From Allosaccharopolyspora coralli (GTDB lineage Bacteria > Actinomycetota > Actinomycetes > Mycobacteriales > Pseudonocardiaceae), in assembly GCF_009664835.1 (NCBI RefSeq), contig NZ_CP045929.1, forward strand, positions 3,782,001-3,846,000: 64,000 bases of DNA, in the 5' to 3' direction. The translations under genes and the position numbers were made by a program. Every line of letters starts with the position of its first letter. The stretch's first letter is position 1. The notes beneath the pieces were generated by a model. That model did no database searches, had not been told where the DNA came from, and saw nothing but the letters and a program-made list of their open reading frames with translations. Shown here in pieces: positions 8,049 to 17,996 of the stretch.

Positions 8049-9644
8049 TCAGCCGAAGTCGACGTTGCGCACGATGCGGGCGCCGACCGCGGCACCGATC
8101 GGTTCGAGCACGCCCCCGTCGACCGGACGGTCGACGCGCAGCAGCATCGTCGCGTCCTCGCCACCGGTGGTCTGGCTCAGCTGCGCGGCCTCGATGTTCA
8201 CGCCCACCTCGCCGAGCAGGGTGCCGACCTTGCCCATCACACCGGGACGGTCCGGATACTCGAACACGAGCATGCTGCCCTCGGCACGGATGTCGAAATG
8301 GCGCCCGTTGATCTCGATCAGCTTCTCGACCTCGGTCGGCCCGGACACGGTGCCGGAGACGACTCCGGAGCGACCGTCCGGCAGCGACGCGCGCACCGAG
8401 ACGACGCTGCGGTGGTTCGGGCTCTCCGAGGTGCGCTTGACGTCCACGGACACGCCGAGGTCGTCCGCGAGCTGCGGCGCGTTGACGAACGTGACCTGGC
8501 TGTCGACCGCGCCGGAGAACAGGCCGCGCATCGCCGCGAGCGGCAGCACGGCGACGTCCTCGTCGGCGAGTTCACCGCGGGCCTCGACGCTCACCGAGGT
8601 GGGCGTGGACCCGAGCAGCGCGGCGAGCATGGACCCGAGCTTCTGCGTCAGCGGGAGGAACGGGCGCACTTCCTCGCCGACCGCGCCACCCTGCACGTTC
8701 ACGGCGTCCGGCACGAAGTCGCCGCGCAGAGCCAGCAGGACGGAGTCGGCGACGTCGGTGCCCGCCCGATCCTGAGCCTCAACGGTGGACGCACCGAGGT
8801 GCGGCGTGGCGGTCACGTTCTCCAGCTCGAACAGCGGGCTGTCGGTGGTCGGCTCGGTGCTGTAGACGTCGATGCCCGCTCCGCCGAGGTGGCCGCTGCG
8901 CAGTGCGTCGGCGAGAGCTTCCTCGTCGATCAGGCCGCCGCGTGCGGCGTTGATGACGATGGCGCCCTGCTTGACCTTCTTGAGCTGCTCGGCGCCGATG
9001 AGGCCGAGCGTCTCGGCGGTCTTGGGCAGGTGGATCGACATCATGTCCGCCCGCTCGAGGAGCTCGTCGAGGCTGACGAGCTCGATGCCGAGCTGGGCGG
9101 CCCTACCTGCGGAGACGTAGGGGTCGTAGGCGATGAGATTGGCCCCGAAGGCCTCGACGCGCGCGGCGAAGAGCTGGCCGATCTTGCCGAGGCCGATGAC
9201 GCCGACGGTCTTGCCGTTGATCTCGACGCCGCCGTAGGCGCTGCGCTTCCACTCGCCCTGCCGCAGGCTCGCGTCGGCGGGAGCGACATTGCGGGCGACG
9301 GCCATCAGCAGCGCCATCGCGTGTTCGGCGGCGGAGACGATGTTCGACGTCGGGGCGTTGACGACCATCACGCCGCGTTCGGTGGCCGCGGGCACCTCGA
9401 CGTTGTCGAGGCCGACACCGGCGCGGGCGACGACCTTGAGCCGGGTGGTCGCTGCGAGTACTTCCGCGTCGACCTTGGTGGCTGACCGCACGAGCAGCGC
9501 GTCGGCGTCGGCGACGGCGTCGAGCAGCGCGGGGCGGTCGGTACCGTCGACGTGGCGGATCTCGACCTCGTCCCCGAGGGCGTCCAGCACGGACGACGCC
9601 AGCTTCTCGGCGATCAGGACGACGGGACGGCTTGCGTTGGTCAC
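8049..9644 (-). CDS. serA: D-3-phosphoglycerate dehydrogenase, long form
   Basis: Oxidises 3-phosphoglycerate to 3-phosphohydroxypyruvate, the first step of serine synthesis. Of about 531 aa, the N-terminal catalytic/NAD domain carries VGVIGLGKIGQ and the C-terminal HLGAST catalytic-histidine motif. An intervening allosteric substrate-binding domain and a final ACT domain (EYPDRPGVMGKVGTLL) complete the mycobacterial-type enzyme. The GTG at 9644 is chosen because GGAG lies 7 nt upstream and the protein then begins right before PVVLIAEKLA, as in relatives; the frame is open 14 codons further. Two family-A repeats lie in its 5' region. Confidence 0.95.
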   Translation of the reverse strand: MTNASRPVVLIAEKLASSVLDALGDEVEIRHVDGTDRPALLDAVADADALLVRSATKVDAEVLAATTRLKVVARAGVGLDNVEVPAATERGVMVVNAPTSNIVSAAEHAMALLMAVARNVAPADASLRQGEWKRSAYGGVEINGKTVGVIGLGKIGQLFAARVEAFGANLIAYDPYVSAGRAAQLGIELVSLDELLERADMMSIHLPKTAETLGLIGAEQLKKVKQGAIVINAARGGLIDEEALADALRSGHLGGAGIDVYSTEPTTDSPLFELENVTATPHLGASTVEAQDRAGTDVADSVLLALRGDFVPDAVNVQGGAVGEEVRPFLPLTQKLGSMLAALLGSTPTSVSVEARGELADEDVAVLPLAAMRGLFSGAVDSQVTFVNAPQLADDLGVSVDVKRTSESPNHRSVVSVRASLPDGRSGVVSGTVSGPTEVEKLIEINGRHFDIRAEGSMLVFEYPDRPGVMGKVGTLLGEVGVNIEAAQLSQTTGGEDATMLLRVDRPVDGGVLEPIGAAVGARIVRNVDFG

Positions 9645-9857
9645 GGGCGCGCTCCAAGTAGAGACATCACTGTCGAAGCTGGGCACGACTCTGTGCCCGG
9701 ACTGCAGGGAGTTTAGCGCCGGTCCATCTCCCGTTCGGGTGGGGTGTTGCCCGTATCACCGCTCACGACTCGGCCACCTCCGGCCGGTTAGCCGCGTGAG
9801 CTGCATAAACAGCCGGATCACGACGCGCCGCGAATGTGAGCGAACCACGCCGGAATC

Positions 9858-9975
9858 GGTGCGAACGGCACTCTCACCCCGTCTCACGAGGCGACGGTGC
9901 CGCTCGCTCCACCCCCGCGCTGGGTGCGAACGGCACGTTCGCCCCACCACACGAGGCGAGAGGGCCGTTCGCCCC
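9858..9975. repeat. Two family-A inverted repeats in tandem
   Basis: Copies at about 9859-9909 and 9924-9974, slightly degenerate in the arms. They lie 200-330 bases upstream of serA. The rest of the 9645-9858 gap shows no gene. Confidence 0.8.
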
Positions 9976-9998
9976 GTGTGGGATCGCGCCGGAGTTTT

Positions 9999-10214
9999 CA
10001 GAGGGCATTTGGGAACTGGCTTGTGTGCCCGTAGGGCACGGTCATACGTGATCAGCCTCGGCAGGGTGAGGAGCTCCGACGTTCGGAGTTCGTGCCTCGC
10101 AAGGCTGGGGTTCTCGCCGCGTACGTGTGGTACTCAAGAGGACCCCAACGCGGCGAGGCGCGAACTGGGGCGGCGGTACCGGACCACCTCCCCAAGTTCC
10201 ACAATGCGCTCTCA
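9999..10214. repeat. Family-E element, full-length copy (216 bp)
   Basis: Imperfect terminal inverted repeats (AGAGGGCATTTGGGAACTGG and its partner) enclose several hairpins. The central stem-loop carries the loop GTGGTACTCAAGAGGACCCC, which is identical in all three good copies. The right end overlaps the stop codon of the DUF397 gene. Other copies lie at 20320-20481 and 58841-59055. Confidence 0.8.
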
Positions 10215-10448
10215 GGGCTCGTCGAACTCGCCGTCTTTGGCTCCCGCGACGAACGCGTCCCATTCCTCGGGCGTGAACACCAGCAGCGGCCCCGAGGGGT
10301 CGGCCCCGTTGCGCATGCCGATGTAACCGTCGACGAAGGCGATCTCGACACCGGGCTCGTCGTCCTCGGTGCTCGTGATCCACTCGGCGCCGGTGAAGTC
10401 GAGTCGGCCCCGGACGTGGAACTTGTCGTCGTGGATGTGCTCGTTCAC
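10212..10448 (-). CDS. DUF397 protein
   Basis: Small acidic protein of about 78 aa ending in the DUF397 signature PSGPLLVFTPEEWDAFVAGAKDGEF. DUF397 proteins are abundant in actinomycetes, usually beside an XRE regulator; some pairs behave like regulator/antagonist or toxin-antitoxin modules. No XRE partner is adjacent here, so this copy is solitary. The start may be GTG at 10448 or GTG at 10469; neither has a clear ribosome site. Its TGA lies inside the family-E element. Confidence 0.8.
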   Translation of the reverse strand: MNEHIHDDKFHVRGRLDFTGAEWITSTEDDEPGVEIAFVDGYIGMRNGADPSGPLLVFTPEEWDAFVAGAKDGEFDEP

Positions 10449-10531
10449 CCCGCGCAGCCTAGCTCGCACCCTGCGTGAGATTCGCGGGCACCGTCATGCG
10501 GCCGACGCCGTGGCCCGGTACCGACACACTG

Positions 10532-10560
10532 CTGCCCGGCGCGCGGTGCGCGCCGGGCAG
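10532..10560. terminator. Terminator of ilvBNC
   Basis: A perfect 13-bp GC stem (CTGCCCGGCGCGC and its complement) with a 3-base loop, 18 bases beyond the ilvC stop. No T-run. Confidence 0.75.
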
Positions 10561-10578
10561 AAGTCGAGTCCGCGTGAC

Positions 10579-11670
<1,092 letters not shown>

Positions 11671-12177
11671 TCAGCGCACTGCGGTGGCCGTGATCGAACG
11701 GGGACCGCGTCCGATCGCGATGGTCCCGGACTGCACGACCTCCCGGACCCCGTAGGGCTCCAGCATCCGCAGCAGTGCGTCGAGCTTGTCGACGTCCCCG
11801 GTGGCTTCGATGGTCAGCGCCTCCGGCGAGACGTCGACGACCTTGGCGCGGAACAGCTGCACGGTCTCCAGAACCTGGCTGCGCACCGAGGAGTCCGCGC
11901 GCACCTTGACCATCAGCAGCTCCCGCTGCACCGCGGACTCGGGCTCCAGCTCCACGATCTTGATCACGTTGATCAGCTTGTTGAGCTGCTTGGTGACCTG
12001 CTCCAGTGGCTGCTCGGAGACCGAGACCACGATCGTCATCCGCGAGATCTCCGGGTGCTCGGTCGGGCCGACGGCCAACGACTCGATGTTGAAGCTACGG
12101 CGCGAGAACAGCCCCGACACCCGGGACAGCACGCCGGGAACGTTCTCCACCAGAACGCTCAACGTGTGGCGGCTCAT
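11671..12177 (-). CDS. ilvN: Acetolactate synthase small subunit
   Basis: Regulatory subunit of acetohydroxyacid synthase; it binds valine and activates the catalytic subunit. The N-terminal ACT domain (LSVLVENVPGVLSRVSGLFSRR) is followed by a C-terminal regulatory domain; 168 aa is the usual size. The ATG starts 7 bases after the ilvB stop, so translation is probably coupled. A 96-base gap to ilvC contains no gene. Confidence 0.97.
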   Translation of the reverse strand: MSRHTLSVLVENVPGVLSRVSGLFSRRSFNIESLAVGPTEHPEISRMTIVVSVSEQPLEQVTKQLNKLINVIKIVELEPESAVQRELLMVKVRADSSVRSQVLETVQLFRAKVVDVSPEALTIEATGDVDKLDALLRMLEPYGVREVVQSGTIAIGRGPRSITATAVR

Positions 12178-12184
12178 GGCAGTC

Positions 12185-14017
12185 TCACCCCTCGTCCTCG
12201 TCGAACAGCGGACGGATGCCACGTGCCGCCATGATCTCGTCGTTGCCCGTGCCCGCGGCGACCATCGGCCACACCTGGGCGTCCTCACCCACCACGAAAT
12301 CGATCACGACGGGTCGGTCGTTGATTTCCATGGCCCGCTGGATGACGCTGTCGACGTCCTCTTTGGACTCACACCGCAGGCCGGCGCAGCCGAGCGACTC
12401 CGCGAGCATCACGAAGTCGGGAATGCGGTGCTTGTGGGTGCCGAGGCCACTGTGTGAGTAGCGCTCGGCGTAGAAGAGGTTCTGCCACTGCCGAACCATA
12501 CCGAGGTTGCCGTTGTTGATGACGGCGACCTTGATGGGGATCTCCTCGATGGCGCAGGTGGCCAGCTCCTGGTTGGTCATCTGGAAACAGCCGTCACCGT
12601 CGATGGCCCACACGGTGGTCTCCCCCATGCCGGCCTTCGCCCCCATCGCGGCGGGGACCGCGTATCCCATGGTTCCCAGACCACCGGAGTTCAGCCAGGT
12701 GCGCGGCTTCTCGTAGGAGATGAACTGCGCCGCCCACATCTGGTGCTGGCCGACACCGGCGGTGTAGACGGCATCGGAGCCGACGAGCGCGCCGAGCCGC
12801 TCGATGACGTACTCCGGCGACAGCGTGCCGTCGGACGGCCATTCGTAGCCGAGCGGGAACGTGCTGCGCCACCGTTCCAACTGCTCCCACCACGGGGCCA
12901 GGTCGGGCCGCCCGTGCTCCTCACTCGCCGCGGTGACGGCCTCGACCAGGTCGCCGATGATGTCTTTGCAGTCGCCGACGATCGGAACGTCCGCCGCGCG
13001 GTTCTTGGAGATCTCGGCCGGGTCGATGTCGGCGTGGACGACCTTCGCCTCGGGGGCGAACGTGGACAGCTGCCCGGTGACCCGGTCGTCGAACCGGGTT
13101 CCGAGTGCGATGAGCAGGTCGGAGCGCTGCATCGCGGCGACGGCGCCGACCTTGCCGTGCATACCGGGCATGCCCAGGTGCTGCGGGTGCGAGTCGGGGA
13201 ACGCGCCGCGGGCCATGAGGGTCGTCACCACGGGGATCCCGGTGGCCTCGGCCAACTCGCGCAGCTGCTCGGTCGCGTCGGCCTTGAGCACGCCACCGCC
13301 GACGTAGAGGACCGGCCGATGCGACTGGCCGATGAGTTTCGCCGCTTCCCGCACCTGCTTGCCGTGCGGCTTGCTGGTCGGCTTGTAGCCGGGCAGCTTC
13401 GTCTCCGGCGGCCACACGAAAGAGGTGTTCACCTGCTGGACATCCTTGGGGATGTCGACCAGCACGGGCCCCGGGCGCCCGCTGGAGGCGATGTAGAAAG
13501 CCTCGGCGATGACGCGGGGGATCTCGGCGGGATCGGTGACCAGGAAGTTGTGCTTGGTGATCGGCAGCGTGATGCCGCAGATGTCGGCTTCCTGGAACGC
13601 GTCGGTACCGATCATGGACCGGGCCGTCTGTCCGGTGATCGCGACGATCGGGACGGAATCCATGTGCGCGTCGGCGAGCGCGGTCACGAGGTTCGTCGCC
13701 CCCGGGCCGGACGTGGCCATGCACACACCGACCTTGCCGGTGGCCTGGGCGTATCCGGTCGCCGCGTGGCCCGCTCCCTGCTCGTGGCGGACGAGCACGT
13801 GACGGACCTTCGACGAGTCGAGGAGCGGATCGTAGGCCGGGAGGATCGTGCCACCGGGGATACCGAAGACGACCTCGCATCCTGCGGCCTCGAGCGAACG
13901 CACGAGCGACTGCGCGCCCGTCGCCTTCACCGGGGAGCCGCTCGGGGGCGCGGGCTTGGGACGGTGTCCCGGCGGCGGAGCCGGAACCGGGTTCTGCCTG
14001 GTTTTGGCGCTGGTCAT
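12185..14017 (-). CDS. ilvB: Acetolactate synthase large subunit
   Basis: Thiamine-diphosphate enzyme making acetolactate and 2-aceto-2-hydroxybutyrate. The catalytic glutamate lies in [14 protein letters not shown], the FAD/PP-binding middle domain follows, and the ThDP motif [12 protein letters not shown]...NNGNLGMV is near residues 480-510. Length 610 aa with a proline-rich N-terminal tail of about 30 residues. AGAAGG precedes the ATG. First gene of ilvBNC, controlled by the leader peptide and terminator at 14068-14179. Confidence 0.97.
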   Translation of the reverse strand: MTSAKTRQNPVPAPPPGHRPKPAPPSGSPVKATGAQSLVRSLEAAGCEVVFGIPGGTILPAYDPLLDSSKVRHVLVRHEQGAGHAATGYAQATGKVGVCMATSGPGATNLVTALADAHMDSVPIVAITGQTARSMIGTDAFQEADICGITLPITKHNFLVTDPAEIPRVIAEAFYIASSGRPGPVLVDIPKDVQQVNTSFVWPPETKLPGYKPTSKPHGKQVREAAKLIGQSHRPVLYVGGGVLKADATEQLRELAEATGIPVVTTLMARGAFPDSHPQHLGMPGMHGKVGAVAAMQRSDLLIALGTRFDDRVTGQLSTFAPEAKVVHADIDPAEISKNRAADVPIVGDCKDIIGDLVEAVTAASEEHGRPDLAPWWEQLERWRSTFPLGYEWPSDGTLSPEYVIERLGALVGSDAVYTAGVGQHQMWAAQFISYEKPRTWLNSGGLGTMGYAVPAAMGAKAGMGETTVWAIDGDGCFQMTNQELATCAIEEIPIKVAVINNGNLGMVRQWQNLFYAERYSHSGLGTHKHRIPDFVMLAESLGCAGLRCESKEDVDSVIQRAMEINDRPVVIDFVVGEDAQVWPMVAAGTGNDEIMAARGIRPLFDEDEG

Positions 14018-14067
14018 CGGATTCTGCCTTCTCGCCGAATCAGCGGGGTGGTGATGGGCAGGGCACG

Positions 14068-14147
14068 AAAAAACCCCCGGCGGCCACGGGTGGCCGCACG
14101 AGGGTCAGGCGCGTCGATGCTGCGTTTCCTAGGCGTCGACGCGCCTG
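14068..14147 (-). terminator. ilvB attenuator: pause hairpin and terminator
   Basis: On the minus strand a perfect 12-bp stem (CAGGCGCGTCGA and its complement, 14106-14147) overlaps the end of the leader peptide. It is followed by a stem around GCGGCCAC/GTGGCCGC extended by CCC...GGGGG and ending in six T (14068-14073). The two structures sit between the leader peptide and ilvB, as expected of an amino-acid attenuator. Confidence 0.85.
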
Positions 14148-14179
14148 GAAATTACGAGAAGCTCGTTGAGTCGCAGCAT
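14129..14179 (-). CDS. Branched-chain leader peptide of ilvB (16 aa)
   Basis: The frame reads MLRLNELLVISRRVDA and ends with TAG. Four Leu, two Val and one Ile codons in 16 positions match ilvB leader peptides known from other actinobacteria. There is no Shine-Dalgarno sequence; the ATG lies 7 nt downstream of the -10 box, so the mRNA probably begins at or next to the start codon. Confidence 0.85.
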   Translation of the reverse strand: MLRLNELLVISRRVDA

Positions 14180-14186
14180 GCGTCCG

Positions 14187-14215
14187 AACCTAGACGCTCC
14201 CTCGCACGGAGTCAA
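14187..14215 (-). promoter_or_regulatory. ilvB promoter
   Basis: The -35 box TTGACT (14210-14215) and -10 box TAGGTT (14187-14192) are separated by exactly 17 bases. The predicted transcription start falls on or next to the leader-peptide ATG at 14179. Confidence 0.8.
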
Positions 14216-14316
14216 CCAGCGGGACATCGTTCCCGAATGGTGGACACGCCGGTGTGACCCGCCGTGCGCCCCGACCAGGTGGAGTGCGCTGCGACGTCGG
14301 GTGAGACCATCGCATC

Positions 14317-15033
14317 GTGAGCCAGTCCGCCGCAGATCCTGAGAACACCCACGCAGCCGATGAGGTCCCGCACCTCCAGGACCGCACCGTCGGCGAGTCG
14401 TCGACGGATCACGCCGAGACGACCGTGCTGACGGAGTCGGCCGGCACCGGCCACGACTCCGCGAGCGAGGAGTCCTCAGGGGCGGACGCCCCCGAGAACA
14501 CCCCGGGCGAGGCTGCGTCCGAAGAAGCCGAGCTGGATGGGGCCGCGTCCGACGGCGCTGCCGGCTCCGGCGATGCGGAGGCCACTGCCGCGCCCGCCGC
14601 GGCGACCGCGATCGGCAACAAGGCGACCGCGGAGTACGAGACCGCCGTGCGGCGTCTCCCCGACAAGCTCACGTTCCGGATCACCGGCGCCTCGCTGATC
14701 GCGGTGATCATCGTGACGGTGTGCATGAGCCCGCTCGCCTTGTCGAGCTGGTGGCTGGCGCTGCTGTTCCTGGTCCCGATCGGGATGGCGGTCTGGGTGC
14801 TGCGGGTCCGCACGGTCGTCACGCCCGAATCCGTCGCTGCCTGCTCACTGACCCGCACGACCACCGTGCGCTGGGACGACGTCAAGTCGTTGCGCCTCGA
14901 TGAGCGCCGCTGGGTGCGGTTGGTCCTCGCGTCCGGCCGGGAGGTCACGCTGCCCGCCGTGCGGGTGCGCAACCTCCCGAACCTGGCCGCGATGAGCGGC
15001 GGACGCATCGCCGACCCCGGCACAGAGGCGTGA
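14317..15033 (+). CDS. Membrane PH-domain protein, Cfp6-like
   Basis: 238 aa. Residues 1-105 are a low-complexity Glu/Ala/Ser tail. Two hydrophobic segments follow (about 120-160, around LIAVIIVTVCMSPLAL and WWLALLFLVPIGMAVWVL). The rest is a bacterial PH-like domain (RVRTVVTPESVAAC...TTVRWDDVKSL). The position next to ilvB and the domain match Mycobacterium tuberculosis Rv3004 (cfp6). The molecular function is unknown; such proteins sit in the membrane with the PH domain inside. The GTG start has a weak -10-like box 6 nt upstream. The TGA stop lies inside a family-C inverted repeat. Confidence 0.85.
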   Translation: MSQSAADPENTHAADEVPHLQDRTVGESSTDHAETTVLTESAGTGHDSASEESSGADAPENTPGEAASEEAELDGAASDGAAGSGDAEATAAPAAATAIGNKATAEYETAVRRLPDKLTFRITGASLIAVIIVTVCMSPLALSSWWLALLFLVPIGMAVWVLRVRTVVTPESVAACSLTRTTTVRWDDVKSLRLDERRWVRLVLASGREVTLPAVRVRNLPNLAAMSGGRIADPGTEA

Positions 15034-15073
15034 GTCTTTTTGGTGGCTATGACCACTGAAAAGGCTCACGCCC
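15028..15073. repeat. Family-C inverted repeat on a stop codon
   Basis: GGCGTGAGTCTTTTTGGTGG pairs with a complementary arm ending GGCTCACGCC, imperfectly. The TGA within the left arm is the stop of the PH-domain gene. The T-run inside the arm could make it a terminator. The remaining 165 bases to ilvD are GC-rich with several short hairpins and no recognisable gene. Confidence 0.8.
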
Positions 15074-15240
15074 GCGTCGGCCGGAATCGCACCGGCGCCT
15101 GCGAGGCAGCGTGTCACCGGGAATGCCCCGGCCGAGGCCGGGACCTGCGCCGGGAGTAACGTCCACGGCACCGCGACGTGTGCTGCGCCCACAAGGCGCG
15201 CTCTCGCTGCTCTCGGACACCGGGAAGGATCCAGGCCGCG

Positions 15241-17085
15241 ATGCCCCCGTTGCGCTCACGCACCACCACCCACGGCAGGAACGCCGCAGGCGCCCGGTCG
15301 CTGTGGCGTGCCACCGGCATGACCGACAGCGACTTCGGCAAGCCGATCGTGGCGATCGCCAACTCCTACACCCAGTTCGTTCCCGGCCACGTACACCTGC
15401 GCGACCTCGGTGACGTCGTCGCGGGCACCGTGCGGGAAGCCGGCGGCGTGCCCCGTGAATTCCACACCATCGCCGTCGACGACGGCATCGCCATGGGCCA
15501 CAGCGGAATGCTGTACTCGCTGCCCTCGCGCGAGATCATCGCCGACTCGGTCGAATACATGGTCAACGCGCACCAGGCGGACGCGCTGGTGTGCATCTCG
15601 AACTGCGACAAGATCACGCCCGGCATGCTCAACGCCGCCATGCGCCTGAACGTGCCGACGGTGTTCGTCTCCGGCGGACCGATGGAGGCGGGCAAGGCCG
15701 TCGTCGTGGACGGCGTCGCACAGGCACCGACGGACCTGATCACCACGATCGCCGCGTCGGCGAACTCGGCGGTCGACGACGAGGGGCTCGGCGAGGTCGA
15801 GCGTTCCGCGTGCCCGACGTGTGGCTCCTGTTCCGGCATGTTCACCGCGAACTCGATGAACTGCCTGACCGAGGCACTCGGACTCGCCTTGCCCGGCAAC
15901 GGTTCGACGCTGGCCACCCACGCGCTGCGGCGAGAGCTGTTCGAGAACGCCGGACGCACGGTCGTGGAGATCGCGCAACGGTGGTACCGGGACGACGACG
16001 CCTCGGTCCTGCCCCGCTCGGTGGCGAGCAGGAAGGCGTTCGAGAACGCGATGGCCCTCGACATGGCGATGGGCGGCTCGACGAACACCGTCCTGCACGT
16101 CCTCGCCGCCGCGCAGGAGGGCGAGGTCGACTTCACGCTCGAGGATATCGAGCGCATCAGCCGCGCGGTGCCGTGTCTGTCCAAGGTCGCGCCGAACTCC
16201 GATTACCACATGGAGGACGTGCACCGCGCAGGCGGAATCACCGCGCTGCTCGGGGAACTCGACCGCGCGAGCCTGTTGCACCGCGACGTGAGCTCGGTGC
16301 ACTCCCCCGACCTGGCGGGCTGGCTGTCCGAATGGGACATCCGTGGCGAGTCGCCGTCGACACGGGCGATCGAGCTTTTCCACGCCGCGCCCGGAGGGGT
16401 TCGCACGACGCAGGCATTCTCCACCGAGAATCGGTGGTCCTCTTTGGACACAGACAGCGAGGGTGGTTGCATTCGCTCCGTTCCGCACGCCTACACCGCC
16501 GACGGAGGACTCGCGGTGCTACGCGGCAACCTCGCCGAGGACGGCGCCGTCGTGAAGACCGCCGGGGTCGAGGAGGAGCTGTGGACCTTCGAAGGTCCGG
16601 CGCGCGTGCTGGGGAGTCAGGAACAGGCCGTCTCGGCGATCCTCAACCGTGAGATCCGGCCGGGTGACGTGCTGGTCATCCGGTACGAGGGCCCGGCGGG
16701 CGGACCGGGAATGCAGGAGATGCTGCACCCGACGGCGTTCCTCAAGGGCTCGGGCCTGGGCAAGCAGTGCGCGCTGATTACCGACGGCCGGTTCTCCGGC
16801 GGATCGTCCGGGCTGTCCATCGGGCACATCTCGCCGGAAGCGGCTCACGGCGGCGCGATCGGACTCGTCCAGGACGGCGACCGGATCCGGATCGACGTCC
16901 CGAGCCGGGAGCTGGAGTTGCTCGTCGACGACGAGGTGCTCACCGAACGCCGGTCCAAGATGGACGCCGCTGAACACCCGTGGCGGGCGGCCGACCGGGA
17001 GCGGCCGGTGACCACCGCGCTGCGCGCTTACGCGCGGCTGGCGACCTCGGCGTCCTACGGCGCCGTTCGCGATCTCGGCACATAG
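15241..17085 (+). CDS. ilvD: Dihydroxy-acid dehydratase
   Basis: Fe-S enzyme that dehydrates dihydroxy acids to the 2-keto acids of valine, leucine and isoleucine. Cluster cysteines are visible in [10 protein letters not shown] and [18 protein letters not shown]; the metal/substrate segment [10 protein letters not shown] follows and the C-terminal beta-barrel domain holds [19 protein letters not shown]. At 614 aa it matches the usual length. The ATG at 15241 is preceded by GGAAGGA; the frame is open upstream but not conserved. In mycobacteria ilvD lies elsewhere, so its place beside ilvBNC, in opposite orientation, is a local arrangement. Confidence 0.97.
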   Translation: MPPLRSRTTTHGRNAAGARSLWRATGMTDSDFGKPIVAIANSYTQFVPGHVHLRDLGDVVAGTVREAGGVPREFHTIAVDDGIAMGHSGMLYSLPSREIIADSVEYMVNAHQADALVCISNCDKITPGMLNAAMRLNVPTVFVSGGPMEAGKAVVVDGVAQAPTDLITTIAASANSAVDDEGLGEVERSACPTCGSCSGMFTANSMNCLTEALGLALPGNGSTLATHALRRELFENAGRTVVEIAQRWYRDDDASVLPRSVASRKAFENAMALDMAMGGSTNTVLHVLAAAQEGEVDFTLEDIERISRAVPCLSKVAPNSDYHMEDVHRAGGITALLGELDRASLLHRDVSSVHSPDLAGWLSEWDIRGESPSTRAIELFHAAPGGVRTTQAFSTENRWSSLDTDSEGGCIRSVPHAYTADGGLAVLRGNLAEDGAVVKTAGVEEELWTFEGPARVLGSQEQAVSAILNREIRPGDVLVIRYEGPAGGPGMQEMLHPTAFLKGSGLGKQCALITDGRFSGGSSGLSIGHISPEAAHGGAIGLVQDGDRIRIDVPSRELELLVDDEVLTERRSKMDAAEHPWRAADRERPVTTALRAYARLATSASYGAVRDLGT

Positions 17086-17112
17086 CGGATCGTTCTCGCC
17101 GAACACCGACCG

Positions 17113-17145
17113 CTCGGGTGGTCGCGGAACGCGCGACCACCCGAG
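17113..17145. terminator. Bidirectional hairpin between ilvD and doxX
   Basis: Perfect 14-bp arms (CTCGGGTGGTCGCG and its complement) with a 5-base loop between two convergent genes. Confidence 0.8.
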
Positions 17146-17150
17146 GCGAG

Positions 17151-17885
17151 TCAGCGAAGCAGGAAGAAGACTGCGGCCGCCGAGCCCGCGGCGAGCAGCA
17201 GTGCGAGGAAACCGCTGACGAGTGGACGCCGGTACCAGGCGCGCCCGTTGTCGAGGGAGACCCTGCCGGGGCCGGTGAACATCAACGCCACCGCAGCGCA
17301 GAGCAGCAAGACCTCGAACTCGACGCCGCCGTCCGAGGCGAAGAACCCGGACTGGGCGTTCAGCGCGATCGCGGGCCCCATGACCCCGGCGAGCCCGGCG
17401 GCGCCGAGCGGAGTGAACAGGCCGAGCACGAGCAGCGCGCCTCCGCCGAGCTCGGCGGCTCCGGTCACCAGCGACAGAATGGCGGTCTGCTCGAAACCCA
17501 TGGTCGTGAGGCTTTCGGCGAAGCCTTCGGTGCCGGGTCCGCCGAGCACGCCGAAGAGCTTCTGGGCGCCGTGCAGCCCGAAGATCACGCCGAGCGCGAG
17601 GCGAAGGACCAGCAGGCCGAGGTCCGCACCGCCGTGCCAACGGGCGCCGCGGTCGACGTCGTCGTAGAAGTCGAGGCCGCGTCGGTCGTCGTACACGCCG
17701 GGGTCCGCGTCGGTGTAGTCGGCGTCGACGGAGTCGTAGCTGCCGGCGCCGCCGGTCCGGATCTGTGTCGTCTGGGCCGACACCGCTTGTTGTCGGCCGG
17801 AGCGCGCACCGGCCGGAGCATTCTGGACGGTGCGATCGTCGGGGTAGCCGCCCGCGCCACCGGGGGGATCGTCGTGGGTGCTCAC
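17151..17885 (-). CDS. DoxX-family membrane protein
   Basis: 244 aa. Residues 1-85 are hydrophilic and disordered (Gly, Asp, Tyr-rich). The rest forms four hydrophobic segments with the DoxX pattern: LRLALGVIFGLHGAQKLFG, then AELGGGALLVLGLFTPL, then two more. Homologue by position and type of mycobacterial Rv3005c, which has been linked to a membrane oxidoreductase complex with SodA and SseA; that link is established for the mycobacterial protein and not visible here. GTG start at 17885 without a clear ribosome site. Confidence 0.88.
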   Translation of the reverse strand: MSTHDDPPGGAGGYPDDRTVQNAPAGARSGRQQAVSAQTTQIRTGGAGSYDSVDADYTDADPGVYDDRRGLDFYDDVDRGARWHGGADLGLLVLRLALGVIFGLHGAQKLFGVLGGPGTEGFAESLTTMGFEQTAILSLVTGAAELGGGALLVLGLFTPLGAAGLAGVMGPAIALNAQSGFFASDGGVEFEVLLLCAAVALMFTGPGRVSLDNGRAWYRRPLVSGFLALLLAAGSAAAVFFLLR

Positions 17886-17996
17886 GATGGCTGAGAGTAA
17901 GGGATCGTCACCCTCTCGGGCGAGAGGTGGTCGGGAAACTCAGCAGCGCCGTGATGGCTTCGCAATGCGCCGGACCGCGTGCGTCAGAATGAACCG

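Noticed and set aside
15074-15240. Riboswitch or leader peptide before ilvD
   Set aside because: GC-rich hairpins are present but no known riboswitch core and no short frame rich in Leu, Val or Ile was found.
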